Counted from the stretch's first letter, positions 1 to 9,296 are shown. The stretch: 64,000 nucleotides of DNA from Massilia atriviolacea (GCF_003953935.1 NZ_RXLQ01000012.1:124001-188000), one strand, 5' to 3'. Numbers and translations are program-made. The notes: generated from the letters alone by a model not told the origin.

Positions 1-235
1 CCTTGGCGGCGTCGTAGCGGGCGATTTTTTCGGCATCCCAGCCGTCGAAGGCGAGGCGGTAGCTGGCGCGCTTGTTCAGAATCGTTTCCCAACTCAGGCC
101 CGCCTGCGCGCCTTCGAGATTGAGCATCTCGAACAGCGTGTTCTCGTCGTGGCAAGGCACGCCCCACTCGTGGTCGTGGTAATCGAGATAGCGTTGGTTG
201 GCCGGGTTGGCCCAGGAGCAGCGTTGAATGGTCAT
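1..235 (-). CDS. tag: DNA-3-methyladenine glycosylase I, N-terminal part (runs off the window)
   Basis: Base-excision repair glycosylase that removes 3-methyladenine from alkylated DNA. Only the first 78 codons lie in the window. The reading starts at an ATG complementary to 233-235 and shows the family opening: Cys6 followed by His20 in a YHDHEWGVP motif, corresponding to the zinc ligands Cys4 and His17 of E. coli Tag, then LEGAQAGLSW, which carries the base-recognition segment. Spacing and motifs match Tag closely, so the family call is strong although the C-terminal zinc ligands are not visible. The gene is transcribed in the same direction as the MocR gene that ends 14 bases upstream of this start, so read-through from that gene is possible. 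Confidence 0.9.
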   Translation of the reverse strand, partial: MTIQRCSWANPANQRYLDYHDHEWGVPCHDENTLFEMLNLEGAQAGLSWETILNKRASYRLAFDGWDAEKIARYDAAK

Positions 236-249
236 CGCATGAGTATAGT

Positions 250-1743
250 TCAAGACGGCGCTTTCAGCACCTTCGCCAGCACCTCGACGCCGTGCCTGAT
301 CTGCGCGCTCGTCAGCGACGAGAACCCCAGCAGCAGGCCGGGGGCGAAGGCGCACGCGGGCGTGGCCATGCGGTTGGCATAGTAGGCCAGCGCACGCGTT
401 TCGATGCCCTGCTCCAGCGCGCGCGCCACCACCGTCGCTTCATCGTGGCCGCGCAGGAAATGCAGCGCCAGATCGAGGCCGGCGTCGGACGGGCCGACCG
501 CCACCTGCCCGCCCAGGCGCGATGCGATGGCGTCCAGCAGCGCCACGCGCCGCTCGCCGTAGGCCTCGCGCGTGCGCCGGATATGGCGCCCGAAATGGCC
601 GTCCGCCATGAAGTCGGCCAGCACCATCTGAGGCACGATGGCCGTGTGGCGGTCCATCACCGCCTTGGCGCGCACTACCGGTTCCACCAGCGCCGGCGGC
701 GCCACGATGTAGCCGAGGCGCAGGCCGGGGAACAGCACCTTCGACAGGGTGCCGACGTACAGCACGCAGCCGGCCCGGTCCAGGCTTTGCAGGGACGCCA
801 GCGGCGGACCGGTGTAACGGTATTCGCTGTCGTAGTCGTCCTCGATGATCCAGGCGCGCCTGGCGGCGGCCCAGCGCAGCAGTTCGAGGCGGCGCTGCAA
901 ACTCATGGTCACGCCCAGCGGCAGCTGGTGCGAGGGCGTGGCCAGCACCATGCTGGCCCCGGGATAGTTCGCGATGCCGTAGGCGACATCCATGCCGTCG
1001 GCCGTCACCGGCACCGTGCGCACGGTGGCGCCGGCCGCGAACAGCGGTGCGCTGGCGCCCTGGTAGCCGGGCGACTCGATCCAGACCTCGTCGCCGGGCG
1101 CGAGCAGCAGTTGGGAGAGCAGGTACAAGCCCTGTTGCGAGCCGGAGGTGATGACCACCTGTTCGGGCGTGCAGTTCACGCCGCGCGAGGCGCGCAGGTA
1201 GACGCACAGCAGCTCGCGCAAAGGCGCGTAGCCGGCCGGGTCGCTGTAGCCCATGTGGTAGTCGGGGTGGCGCCAGCGCCGTCCTTCCAGGCGGCTCCAG
1301 ACATCGAAGGGGAACAGGTCGAGCGAAGGCATGCTGACCCGAAAAGGGCGCAGTTTCCCCTGATGGAAGCCGACGCTTTCCATGGCGCCGGCGTAGGCGT
1401 CGCCGCGCGCGGACAGGGGACGCATCGGGGCCTGCGTGGTCTGCGTGGTCCGCGCGGCGTGCGGGCCGGGCGCGGCCTGGGCCAGGTGGTCGCTGATGAA
1501 GGTGCCCTTGCCGACAGCGCCATGCAGGTAGCCTTCGGCGCTGAGCTGGTCGTAGGCGTTGAGCACCGTCTGGCGCGAGACCGACAGCAGGCGCGCCAGC
1601 TCGCGCGTGGGCGGCAGCTGCATGCCGGCGCCGAGCGTGCCGCGCAGGATGGCGTCCTTGATCTGCGCGTAGAGCTGGCGGAACAGGGGGTCTTGCGTGC
1701 CGCGCACGAGGGGCAAGGCGGAGAGAATGTCGGTGACGAGCAT
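250..1743 (-). CDS. MocR/PdxR-type GntR regulator with aminotransferase domain
   Basis: A 497-residue transcription factor of the MocR family. Residues about 15-80 form a GntR winged helix (PLFRQLYAQIKDAILRG, then LPPTRELA and VSRQTVLNAYDQL). Residues about 130-490 are a fold-type I aminotransferase domain that binds PLP: the segments IIEDDYDSEYRYTG and GTLSKVLFPGLRLGY are visible, the latter with the Schiff-base lysine. Such proteins usually sense a PLP adduct or amino compound and often control a divergent neighbour. Here the divergent pair is the OsmC and PaiB-like genes, starting about 170 bases away, so these are the plausible targets. The ligand cannot be told from sequence. Confidence 0.9.
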   Translation of the reverse strand: MLVTDILSALPLVRGTQDPLFRQLYAQIKDAILRGTLGAGMQLPPTRELARLLSVSRQTVLNAYDQLSAEGYLHGAVGKGTFISDHLAQAAPGPHAARTTQTTQAPMRPLSARGDAYAGAMESVGFHQGKLRPFRVSMPSLDLFPFDVWSRLEGRRWRHPDYHMGYSDPAGYAPLRELLCVYLRASRGVNCTPEQVVITSGSQQGLYLLSQLLLAPGDEVWIESPGYQGASAPLFAAGATVRTVPVTADGMDVAYGIANYPGASMVLATPSHQLPLGVTMSLQRRLELLRWAAARRAWIIEDDYDSEYRYTGPPLASLQSLDRAGCVLYVGTLSKVLFPGLRLGYIVAPPALVEPVVRAKAVMDRHTAIVPQMVLADFMADGHFGRHIRRTREAYGERRVALLDAIASRLGGQVAVGPSDAGLDLALHFLRGHDEATVVARALEQGIETRALAYYANRMATPACAFAPGLLLGFSSLTSAQIRHGVEVLAKVLKAPS

Positions 1744-1830
1744 GGGCGATCCGGTAATTGGTCTTCACATAATCGCGTCAATTGGATATTTGAGCAAGCC
1801 AAAGCGGCGCATAAGATGGCCGCTAGTTCG

Positions 1831-1854
1831 CCGTTCCCGCGCAGGCGGGAACGG
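1831..1854. repeat. REP-like perfect hairpin between divergent genes
   Basis: A 10-base perfect inverted repeat (CCGTTCCCGC and GCGGGAACGG) around a GCAG loop lies in the gap between the MocR and OsmC starts. The same TTCCCGC/GCGGGAA core recurs in a larger element at 58519-58595, so it looks like a dispersed REP-type repeat rather than a gene-specific operator. A regulatory role for the divergent promoters cannot be excluded. Confidence 0.6.
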
Positions 1855-1910
1855 CCGGGAGGCGGCGGGCCCGAAGATCGTTGCCGCTATCCGAAACCCT
1901 TGGAGGAAAA

Positions 1911-2375
1911 ATGCAGCAATTCGAAGCCCAACTGGCCTGGCAGCGCGGTGCGCAGCCTTTTCTGGACAACCGTTACAGCCGCGCCCACGCATGGCGCTTC
2001 GACGGCGGCCTGCAGGTGCCCGCCTCGTCGTCGCCGCTGTCGGTGCCGCTGCCGATGTCCGACCCGGCCGCCGTCGATCCGGAAGAAGCGCTGGTCGCCG
2101 CCGTGTCGAGCTGCCACATGCTGTTCTTCCTCTCGCTGGCGGCGCGCGCCGGCCACGTGGTCGACGACTACCGCGATCACGCCATCGGCACCATGAGCAG
2201 CAACGCGGACGGCCGCATGGCGATGACGCGCATCGTGCTGCGCCCCGCCATCGGCTTCGCCGCCGGCACCGCTCCCGACGCCGCCGGGCTCGACGCCCTG
2301 CACCACGCGGCCCACGCGCAGTGCTACATCGCCAATTCGATCAAGGCCGACGTCATCGTCGAAGGGAGCGCATAA
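1911..2375 (+). CDS. OsmC family peroxiredoxin-like protein
   Basis: A 154-residue OsmC/Ohr-superfamily protein, a class of cytoplasmic thiol peroxidases acting on organic hydroperoxides. The segment EEALVAAVSSCHMLFFLSL around residues 59-77 carries the conserved SSCH cysteine. I place the start at 1911 because TGGAGGAAAA lies immediately upstream; an in-frame codon at 1881 has no such site. The second conserved cysteine is in AQCYIANSIKADV near the C-terminus, as in YhfA/OsmC relatives. It is followed one base later by the PaiB-like gene, so the two form an operon, probably controlled by the divergent MocR regulator. Confidence 0.88.
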   Translation: MQQFEAQLAWQRGAQPFLDNRYSRAHAWRFDGGLQVPASSSPLSVPLPMSDPAAVDPEEALVAAVSSCHMLFFLSLAARAGHVVDDYRDHAIGTMSSNADGRMAMTRIVLRPAIGFAAGTAPDAAGLDALHHAAHAQCYIANSIKADVIVEGSA

Positions 2376-2376
2376 G

Positions 2377-2994
2377 ATGTACGGACCTTCCTGTTTCGAC
2401 GAGATGCGCCCGGCGCTGCTGCACGGCCTGATCGACGATCACCCGCTCGGCACCATCGTCACGCACGGCGACGCCGGCCTGGACGCCAACCACATCCCGT
2501 TCGAGATCGCCGCCGCCGGCGCCGATGCGCCGTTCGGCATCCTGCGCGCCCACGTGGCGCGCGCCAATCCGCTGTGGCGCCACCAGGGGGACACGATGGT
2601 GGTGTTCCAGGGGCCATCGGCCTATATCACGCCCACACTGTACGAAGGCAAGAAGATCGACGGCAAGGAGGTCCCGACCTATAACTATGCGGTGGTGCAC
2701 GCGCACGGTCCGCTGCGCGCGATCGAAGACCCGGCCTGGATCCTGGCCCTGCTCGCGCGCCTGACCGCGCGCCACGAAGCGGCGCAGGCGATGCCCTGGT
2801 CGCTGGAGGACGCCCCGCCCGGCTTCATCGAGCGCCTGGTGCGCGCGATCGTCGGGATCGAAATCCCGGTCATGCGCATGCACGGCAAATGGAAGGTGGG
2901 CCAGAACCGCTCGCAGAACGACCAGCAGACGGTCTTGGCGGCCATGGATGCGCCGATGGCGCAGACGATGCGGCGCCGCGCGCAAGGCGCCTGA
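2377..2994 (+). CDS. PaiB-family FMN-binding protein
   Basis: A 205-residue protein of the PaiB (FMN-binding negative transcriptional regulator) family, with a split-barrel flavin-binding fold. Diagnostic segments are DANHIPFE near residue 30, YITPTLYEGKKIDGKEVPTY in the middle and VHAHGPLRAI after it. Bacillus PaiB affects sporulation and protease genes; in proteobacteria the family role is unclear, and a flavin-dependent enzymatic function is just as possible. Its ATG follows the OsmC stop by one base. It converges with the diguanylate cyclase gene, and the two stop codons abut at 2994/2995. Confidence 0.88.
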   Translation: MYGPSCFDEMRPALLHGLIDDHPLGTIVTHGDAGLDANHIPFEIAAAGADAPFGILRAHVARANPLWRHQGDTMVVFQGPSAYITPTLYEGKKIDGKEVPTYNYAVVHAHGPLRAIEDPAWILALLARLTARHEAAQAMPWSLEDAPPGFIERLVRAIVGIEIPVMRMHGKWKVGQNRSQNDQQTVLAAMDAPMAQTMRRRAQGA

Positions 2995-5847
2995 CTAGCG
3001 CGGTGTGACTTTGTCGGACGAGAGCACCAGGCGCCGCGTCTTGGCGCCGGCGCCGACCTGCACCTCGTCGATATTGGTCACCAGGCGCGCCTGGCCGTCG
3101 TTCAGGGCCTGTTCCAGCTGGTGGATCAGGCGCGGGAACAGGTTGTCGTGGCGCGTCTCGGACGTGCTGTAGATGCCGGCCCAGGCATTGCGCCCGGAGC
3201 GCTTGACGAGGTACAGGCCCTGGTCGGCCAGCTCCACCACTTCGGACCACGACAGCAGGCGCGGTTCTTCCGGCAAGAACGGAAAACACGCGAAGCCGAT
3301 CGAGCAGGTCTTGCGCAGCGCCGTCCCGTCGGGCAGCACGAAGTCGCGGTTGGCGACCGCCTCGCGGATCCGCTCTGCCACCACCTTGGCGTCGTCGCGG
3401 TGGGTGGCGCGCGCCAGCACCAGGAATTCTTCGCCGCCCCAGCGGATCAGGTAATCCGATTCGCGGAACACTTCGCGCAGGCGCTCCTGCATCTGCACCA
3501 GCACCGCGTCGCCCGCCGCATGGCCGTGCAGGTCGTTGACCTGCTTGAAGTGGTCCAGGTCGACCATGAAAAACACCAGGTCCTTGCCCGGCGCGTTCTC
3601 GCGTTCGACGACGCCGTTGCGCAAGGGGTCGTCGTAGCCGCGCAGGCTCATGACCACGTCGGCGTCCACATGCTGCAGGAAGAAGCGGCGGTTGCGCAGG
3701 CCGGTCAGCTGGTCGGTCAGGCTGACGTCTTCCAGCGCCTTGTAGGCGCGTTCGAGTTCGAGGTTCTTTTCCACGAGCTGGGCCTGGGTCGCGCTCAGGG
3801 CCTTGAGCGTGGCCGCCACCTGCAGGTAGGCGCCGGCGTTGTCGAGGGCGATCGCGCCGTAGGCGCACAGGGTGCGGAAAATCAGCCGCTCCCTTTCGCG
3901 GTAGGCCCTGGCCTGCAGCGACTGCACCGTCATCACGCCCAGCACCCGTTCGCCGATCAGGAGCGGCGCAAACAGCAGGCTCAGTGTCGGCAGCGTGCCC
4001 GGGATCAGGTTCGGCATGTCGTCATCGGCGTTCAGGTCGAGCAGGATTTCGCGCCGCTCGCGCACGCAGCGCGCCGAATTGGCCAGTTCGTCGGTGAGCG
4101 AATAGCGCGTGGCCGGCAGCGCCTTGCCCGCCTCCACCCCGAAGGCACAGGTCAGCGAACTGCCGTCCGGATCGATCAGGAAGATCGAAAAGTGGGTGGC
4201 GTCGAGCAGGCCGTGCACATGGCGGTCGAGCGCGCGGAACACGGCGGCGGCGTCGAGGTGGGTGGTGATCTCCTGGCCGATGGCCGACAGGTGTTCGAGC
4301 GTGGCGCTGGTCTGCTGCAGCACCTCGGCGCGCTTGGCTTCGGCGGCCGCCAGCTGGCGGTGATGCTCGCCCTCGGTCTTGGCGCGTTCGGTCTGGTACT
4401 GCACCTGCATCGCGACGGCGCGGTTGGTCGCCTCCTGGCTGTGGGTCTTGTCGCGCGCGGCGCCGGCGCGCAGGGCGATTTCGTAGGCTTGCGGATAGTC
4501 GCCGACGCTGGCGTATTCGCGCGCCACCGCGTCGTACAGGTCGCCCGGCACCGTGTATCCGTCGATGGTGGCCGCCACCGCCATCGCCTGCTGCAGGTAA
4601 TGCAGGGCCGGACTGGGCGCAAGCACCTCGCTGGCCGCGGGACCGGGCAGGCGGTGGCGCGCGTGGATTTCGGCCAGCACCTTGAGCGCGGCTATCTGGT
4701 TGTAGGCGTCGCCGTGCTCGCGCGCCAGCGCCAGCGCGGCGCCGGCCTTGTCGAGCGCATCGTGCGGGCGGTTCATGTGCGACAGCGCATGCGCCTGGCC
4801 GCGCCGCGCGCCGCTCTGGAAGTCGGCCTGGTGCAGCGCTTCGCCGCGCGCTTCCAGGCGCGCAAAACTGGCCAGCGCGGCCGGATAATCGCCGCCGTCG
4901 AGCGCCAGGTCGCCTTCGTATTCGAGCGCGATGGCATACGCGCGCGAGCCGGACATGGGCGCCAGCGTCGCCAGCGCTTCGTGCAGCAGTTCCAGCGCCG
5001 CTTCGCGCTGGCCCAGCTGGCGCAAGGTTTCGGCGGTCTGCATCAGGGCCAGGCCGATGCTCATCGGCCAGCCGGTCGGACGCGCCAGGTCCAGCCCGCG
5101 CTGCATCCACTCGAGCGCGGCGTGGTGCGCATTGAGGCTGGTGAAGGCGTTGCCGATGTTGGTGGCGACGTTGATCGCGCGCCGCACCTGGCCGGTGGCC
5201 AGCGCCGCTTCGAAGGTGTTCATCAACAGGCCGATGGCGCGCCCGAAGTCGCTGGACTGGAAGGCGGCGGTGCCGAGGTAGTCGTTGATCCAGCCGGCGG
5301 CGGCCGGGTGCAGGCCTTTTTCGGCGGGGTCGAAGCGCTTGCCCCAGCGTTCATTGGCCGAGTGCAGGTTGCGGAAGACCGCGAACAGGGCGGCGGCGGC
5401 GTCGATCACGTCGGCGCGCAAGCGGTCGCCGGCGCGCCAGACATCGTGCGCGGCGCCTGCCAGCTCGGCGTCGCTGGCGGCGGCGTTGCCCCGGTCGACC
5501 TCGATCCAGGCGCGCAGCCAGCGCGCGTCGGCGCTGCCGATGGAGTCGTCCTGGCGGTGGAATTCGGCCCAGGCCTCGTCGGCCAGCGCGCGCGCGGCGT
5601 CGAGCCGGCCGTCCAGCCAAGCCGCTTCGCCGTCGATCAGACTGCAGCGCGCCAGTTCCAGGCGGCGTTCGGGTTCGGGCAACAGCATCAGGAGCGGCGC
5701 CGCGTCGGAGGACAGAACGCGGGCGCGCGCAGGGTCGCGCTGGCGCAGGTGCCAGGCCAGCGCCAGCATCGGCTTCAGGCGCGCGACACCATACTGGGAA
5801 GAAAGCTCCTCTTCCAGTTGCGCCAGCTCCTGCTCCACTGCAAACAT
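2995..5847 (-). CDS. TPR-GAF-GGDEF diguanylate cyclase
   Basis: A soluble protein of about 950 residues predicted to make cyclic di-GMP. The first ~500 residues are helical, TPR-like repeats. A short coiled coil leads to a GAF sensor (about residues 520-680), a second coiled coil, and a C-terminal GGDEF domain (about 725-890) beginning LTDQLTGLRNRRFF. The active-site motif reads RWGGEEFLVL, so the A-site is intact and the protein should be catalytic. There is no signal peptide or membrane segment, which points to a cytoplasmic signal. I prefer the ATG at 5847 because AGGGGTG lies upstream of it; an in-frame ATG at 5883 would add 12 residues. Confidence 0.88.
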   Translation of the reverse strand: MFAVEQELAQLEEELSSQYGVARLKPMLALAWHLRQRDPARARVLSSDAAPLLMLLPEPERRLELARCSLIDGEAAWLDGRLDAARALADEAWAEFHRQDDSIGSADARWLRAWIEVDRGNAAASDAELAGAAHDVWRAGDRLRADVIDAAAALFAVFRNLHSANERWGKRFDPAEKGLHPAAAGWINDYLGTAAFQSSDFGRAIGLLMNTFEAALATGQVRRAINVATNIGNAFTSLNAHHAALEWMQRGLDLARPTGWPMSIGLALMQTAETLRQLGQREAALELLHEALATLAPMSGSRAYAIALEYEGDLALDGGDYPAALASFARLEARGEALHQADFQSGARRGQAHALSHMNRPHDALDKAGAALALAREHGDAYNQIAALKVLAEIHARHRLPGPAASEVLAPSPALHYLQQAMAVAATIDGYTVPGDLYDAVAREYASVGDYPQAYEIALRAGAARDKTHSQEATNRAVAMQVQYQTERAKTEGEHHRQLAAAEAKRAEVLQQTSATLEHLSAIGQEITTHLDAAAVFRALDRHVHGLLDATHFSIFLIDPDGSSLTCAFGVEAGKALPATRYSLTDELANSARCVRERREILLDLNADDDMPNLIPGTLPTLSLLFAPLLIGERVLGVMTVQSLQARAYRERERLIFRTLCAYGAIALDNAGAYLQVAATLKALSATQAQLVEKNLELERAYKALEDVSLTDQLTGLRNRRFFLQHVDADVVMSLRGYDDPLRNGVVERENAPGKDLVFFMVDLDHFKQVNDLHGHAAGDAVLVQMQERLREVFRESDYLIRWGGEEFLVLARATHRDDAKVVAERIREAVANRDFVLPDGTALRKTCSIGFACFPFLPEEPRLLSWSEVVELADQGLYLVKRSGRNAWAGIYSTSETRHDNLFPRLIHQLEQALNDGQARLVTNIDEVQVGAGAKTRRLVLSSDKVTPR

Positions 5848-5942
5848 TTCTAGCAATCGACACCCCTGAATTTGCCGCCACATCGTCGATGGGACACGCC
5901 CGTTATTATTTCACAAACAGGACGGCAGAAGTCAGAAATGTT

Positions 5943-6893
5943 TCATATCAGCAACGACACGGCCGCCGAAAAGCTCAGGAAGGACAATGCGGTCGAGACC
6001 AGGATGATGCGCGCCACCCGGCCCGTGTCGGCGCCGAAGCGCTCGGTCAGCAGGGCCACGTTGCTGGCGCTGGGCAGGCAGGCGACCAGCACCAGCACCG
6101 CCAGGGCGGCCGGGTCGATGGGCACGCCCAGCCCGATGGCGGCATGGCCGATGGCGAGCATCAGCAGCGGGTGGACGACGAGCTTGATCAGGGCGACCGG
6201 CACGAAATCGGCGGGCGCGGTAGCGCCGCTGGCGTTCATCTGCGAGCGCGCCAATACCGCGCCGATGGTGAACAGGGCCACCGGCGAGGCGGCGTCGGCG
6301 AGCAGGCTGATCGTGTTCATCAGCGGCTTGGGCAGCACCAGGCCGATGCCGGAGGCCAGCGCGCCGAGCAGGATCGACCAGGGCATCGGGTTGCGCAGCA
6401 TGCCGGCCAGGGCATTGCGCAGGGCGGCGGCACTGCCCTGCGCGCCGGATGGGCCCAGGCGCGACAGGGCGATGCACAGCGAGGTGGTGATCACCAGGTC
6501 GACCACCAGCGCCACGATCACCGGCCCCGAGGAGCGCGGCCCGAGCAGGGCGAGCAGCAGCGGCACGCCCATGAAGCCGGTGTTGGGAAAGGCCGCCACC
6601 AGCGCCCCGAAGGCGCCATCGTTCCAGCCGGCGCGGCGCAGGGTGAGCAGCATGGCCAGGCCCACCGTCGCCAGCGCGCACAGCAGGTAGACGCCGAACA
6701 GCCCGGCGTCGAGCAGCTGGGTCAGCGGCGTGGTCGAACCGAAACGGTACAGCAGGCACGGCAAGGCAAAGTACAGGACGAAGCTGTTCAGGCCCGGAAT
6801 GGCCAGTTGCGGCAGCAGATGGCGCCGCACAGCCAGATAGCCGCACAGGACCAGTGCGAAAAAGGGAAAGGTAATGGCGAGGATGGCGAGCAT
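5943..6893 (-). CDS. AEC-family transporter (auxin efflux carrier superfamily)
   Basis: A 316-residue integral membrane protein with about ten hydrophobic segments, opening with FPFFALVLCGYLAVRRHLLP and the conserved LNSFVLYFALPCLLYRF segment of AEC/YfdV-type carriers. The break in the middle helix region (SAQGSAAALRNALAGMLRNPM) corresponds to the cytoplasmic linker between the two five-helix halves. Family members export or import small organic anions such as malonate or malate; the substrate here cannot be assigned. The gene stands alone, about 95 bases from the diguanylate cyclase start and about 110 from the DUF4142 gene. Confidence 0.85.
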   Translation of the reverse strand: MLAILAITFPFFALVLCGYLAVRRHLLPQLAIPGLNSFVLYFALPCLLYRFGSTTPLTQLLDAGLFGVYLLCALATVGLAMLLTLRRAGWNDGAFGALVAAFPNTGFMGVPLLLALLGPRSSGPVIVALVVDLVITTSLCIALSRLGPSGAQGSAAALRNALAGMLRNPMPWSILLGALASGIGLVLPKPLMNTISLLADAASPVALFTIGAVLARSQMNASGATAPADFVPVALIKLVVHPLLMLAIGHAAIGLGVPIDPAALAVLVLVACLPSASNVALLTERFGADTGRVARIILVSTALSFLSFSAAVSLLI

Positions 6894-7001
6894 GAACGGT
6901 CATTGTAGCGTGACCGTCCGGCGCGCGCCCGCGTCCCTTCCGCCGCCGGCATCGGCAGCCTGCCGTGCCGGCTTAGCCGGCCGTGCGCATCGGCGAATGC
7001 T

Positions 7002-7658
7002 TTATTGGCCGGACTTCTCCGTCGCCGTGCCCGCATTGCCGCTGGCCTTGCTCATGGTGCCGTGCAGTTCTTTCGCCGCATTCAGGTGCTGCTCCACGGT
7101 CGGCGTCATGCGCGTGACCAGGGCCTTGATGTCGGGATCCCTGGCGCGGCCCTGCGCCTTGCTCAGCATGGCATGGGTTTTCTTGTGCTCGGCCACGCCG
7201 GCCTGCGCCATGTAGCTGCGGTCGAAGGCATCGCCCGACAGCGCGGCCAGCTTGTCGGCCCTGGCCTTGTGCGTGCGCTCCAGCGTCGATGGCAGGGTGA
7301 CGCCCTTGGCCTGCGCCAGTTGCCGCACCTCGTCCAGCGCCTTGGTATGGTCGTCGATCATTTGCTGGGCATATTTTTTGACCTGGTCGTTCTGGCTTTT
7401 GGTCTGCGCCGTGCGCGCCGCTTCGATCTCGGACATGTTCGCCATGGCCAGGTCGACGACGATCTTGCGGTCCGCGCTGCCGATGCTGCCGGTGCCGCCG
7501 CTGGCAGTATTGCCTTGTGTGCCGCTCTGGCCGCTGGCACCCTGGGTTGCGGTCTGTCCCGTTCCGGTACCGGTCTGCGCCTGGACAGCCAGGCTGGCAC
7601 ACAGCGCGGCGGCGGCGCACATGCCGATCCATCCTTTTACGCGTTTATTGTTGAACAT
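7002..7658 (-). CDS. DUF4142-containing secreted protein
   Basis: A 218-residue exported protein. The start at 7658 is chosen for the CAGGAGATCG just upstream; it gives a signal peptide (hydrophobic GMCAAAALCASLAVQAQ, cleavage near residue 27). A Gly/Thr/Gln-rich linker follows, then a helical DUF4142 (ferritin-like) domain of about 140 residues with the family features DLAMANMSEIEAAR, VKKYAQQMIDDH and HLNAAKELHGTM. DUF4142 proteins are periplasmic, often stress-induced and of unknown activity. The gene is monocistronic. A GCCGGC-TTA-GCCGGC hairpin lies downstream near 6966-6982 but has no T-run, so termination there is doubtful. Confidence 0.85.
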   Translation of the reverse strand: MFNNKRVKGWIGMCAAAALCASLAVQAQTGTGTGQTATQGASGQSGTQGNTASGGTGSIGSADRKIVVDLAMANMSEIEAARTAQTKSQNDQVKKYAQQMIDDHTKALDEVRQLAQAKGVTLPSTLERTHKARADKLAALSGDAFDRSYMAQAGVAEHKKTHAMLSKAQGRARDPDIKALVTRMTPTVEQHLNAAKELHGTMSKASGNAGTATEKSGQ

Positions 7659-7759
7659 GTCGATCTCCTGATGAGGTTGGGGTGGCGCCCGCGCGCGGGC
7701 ACCTGTCTCTTTTGGACCGTATCCCGCCCCCGCAAGTTCAACCGAATCCGCCTGCGCAA

Positions 7760-7784
7760 AAGAAAACACCGCCGGCAAGCGGCG
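7760..7784 (-). terminator. Rho-independent terminator of the sugar permease gene
   Basis: Read on the minus strand, a CGCCG/CGGCG stem with a five-base loop is followed by GTGTTTTCTTTT, about 25 bases after the permease stop codon at 7809. The stem is short but the T-rich tail is clear. Confidence 0.6.
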
Positions 7785-7808
7785 CTGTCCGGCTGCGGCG
7801 ATGCCCGG

Positions 7809-9101
7809 TCAGCCCTGGTACATCTTCGCGTACTTGAGCCCGTAGAAGATGATGAACAGGTAGCATGCCGCCGGCACCAGGAACGACAGTTGCACGCCGA
7901 ACGCGTCGGCCAGCACGCTTTGCGCCAGCGGCACCAGCGCGCCGCCGACGATGGCCATGCACAGGATGCTCGACCCCTGGCCCGTGAACCTGCCCAGCTT
8001 GTGCAGCGCCATGCTGAAAATGGTCGGGAACATGATCGAGTTGCACAGGCCGACCAGCAGGATCGCCCACATCGCCGTCGTGCCGGTGCCGAACACCGCC
8101 ACCATGATCAGCGCGATCGAGCAGGCCGCGTTGAACGCCAGCGCCCTGCCCGGACTGACATGGCGCATCGCCGCAAAGCCGATGAAGCGGCCCAGCATCG
8201 CGCCGCCGCCGTAGACTGTCACGTATTTGGCGGCGGTTTCCGGGCGCAATCCGGCGATGTGCGGTTCGCCCATGAAGTTGATCAGGAAGCTGCCGATGCT
8301 CACCTCCGCCCCCACATACAGGAAGATCCCGACCACGCCCAGCACCAGGTGACGGTAGCCGGCGGCCGAGGTCTTGCCGTCGGTGTGGGCTACGTCGTCG
8401 CCGGCGTCGTCGCCGCCAATCGCCGGCAGGCGCGCCATGGCGAAGAACGCGGCCAGCGCCAGCAGGGCCGCCGCCAGCACCAGGTAAGGCACTTGCACGG
8501 TGGCCGCTTCCTGCGCGCGGTACGCCAGCTGCCCGGCCGCCGGCAGTTTTTTCAGCTCGTCCGCACCGAGTACCGTGCCCGACAGGATCAGCAGCGCGCC
8601 CAGATACGGCGCCACGGTGGCCCCGAGCGAATTGAAGGCCTGGGTGAGCGTCAGCCGGCTCGATGCGGTGGCCGGGTCGCCCAGCACCGTCACGTAAGGA
8701 TTGGCCGCCACCTGCAGCACCGTGATGCCCGACGCCAGCACGAACAGCGACAGCAGGAACAGCGCATAGACGGACGTCGACGCCGGATAGAACATCGCGC
8801 AGCCGGTGGCGGCGATCGCCAGCCCGGCCACGGCGCCCTTCTGGTAGCCGATCTTTTTGATCAGGATCCCGGCCGGCAGCGAGACCACGAAATACGCGCC
8901 GAAGAAGCAGAACTGCACCAGCATCGCTTGCAGGTAGCTCAGTTCATAGACCGACTTCAGGTGGGGAATCAGGACTTCGTTCATGGAGGTCAGCAAACCC
9001 CACATGAAGAACAGGATGGTAATGATGATGAGGGGGCCGGTATGGCCTTGCCGCGCACCGTGCGCTGGCGGCACGGGCTTGGCGGTCGAGACGTGTTGCA
9101 T
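7809..9101 (-). CDS. gluP: FucP-family sugar:proton symporter (glucose/galactose type)
   Basis: A 430-residue, twelve-helix major facilitator of the FucP family. The N-terminus carries the family hallmark FFMWGLLTSMNEVLIPHLK, followed by QFCFFGAYFVVSLPAG. The C-terminal half has the NSIMFPTIFSMALHKLG segment, including the FPTIF motif typical of glucose/galactose permeases. TTAAGGAGCAGC precedes the ATG. It lies next to a GH3 beta-glucosidase gene and likely imports the released hexose. Only a weak match to the local LacI operator is seen upstream (around 9214-9225), so co-regulation is uncertain. The exact sugar is inferred; gluP is used in the family sense. Confidence 0.85.
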   Translation of the reverse strand: MQHVSTAKPVPPAHGARQGHTGPLIIITILFFMWGLLTSMNEVLIPHLKSVYELSYLQAMLVQFCFFGAYFVVSLPAGILIKKIGYQKGAVAGLAIAATGCAMFYPASTSVYALFLLSLFVLASGITVLQVAANPYVTVLGDPATASSRLTLTQAFNSLGATVAPYLGALLILSGTVLGADELKKLPAAGQLAYRAQEAATVQVPYLVLAAALLALAAFFAMARLPAIGGDDAGDDVAHTDGKTSAAGYRHLVLGVVGIFLYVGAEVSIGSFLINFMGEPHIAGLRPETAAKYVTVYGGGAMLGRFIGFAAMRHVSPGRALAFNAACSIALIMVAVFGTGTTAMWAILLVGLCNSIMFPTIFSMALHKLGRFTGQGSSILCMAIVGGALVPLAQSVLADAFGVQLSFLVPAACYLFIIFYGLKYAKMYQG

Positions 9102-9282
9102 GCTGCTCCTTAATGGTGATCGAGCCTCCTTTCCGCCTGTTCCGGCAAGATCGCCGATACACCGAAGAATGCGGGAGACTTTTCCGTGGCCGGATACATG
9201 GGTATCCGCGCCGCGGAAACGCCGGCCGCGGCGCGGCGGACCGGCTCCCGCCCGCAGGCGGACCAGGTCCGTTCGGCCGGGC

Positions 9283-9296
9283 CGCGTACGTACGCG
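9283..9296. other. 14-base perfect palindrome upstream of the permease gene
   Basis: CGCGTACGTACGCG reads identically on both strands. It lies about 185 bases upstream of the permease start in the 271-base gap before the GH3 stop. It could be an operator for an unidentified dimeric regulator or chance in GC-rich DNA. Confidence 0.3.

Noticed and set aside
292-2196. Long open frame on the plus strand over the MocR gene
   Set aside because: Its composition (His/Arg/Gln-rich, no domain) is that of an antisense shadow in GC-rich DNA. The minus-strand MocR frame has clear domains.
3121-5853. 910-codon plus-strand frame opposite the diguanylate cyclase gene
   Set aside because: The GGEEF, GAF and helical-repeat signals are all on the minus strand. 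The plus-strand frame is low-complexity and lacks motifs.
9214-9225. CGGAAACGCCGG as a third LacI operator in front of the permease gene
   Set aside because: Only the GGAAACGC half fits. The other half lacks the CCA of the two good sites, so it was not called as a feature.
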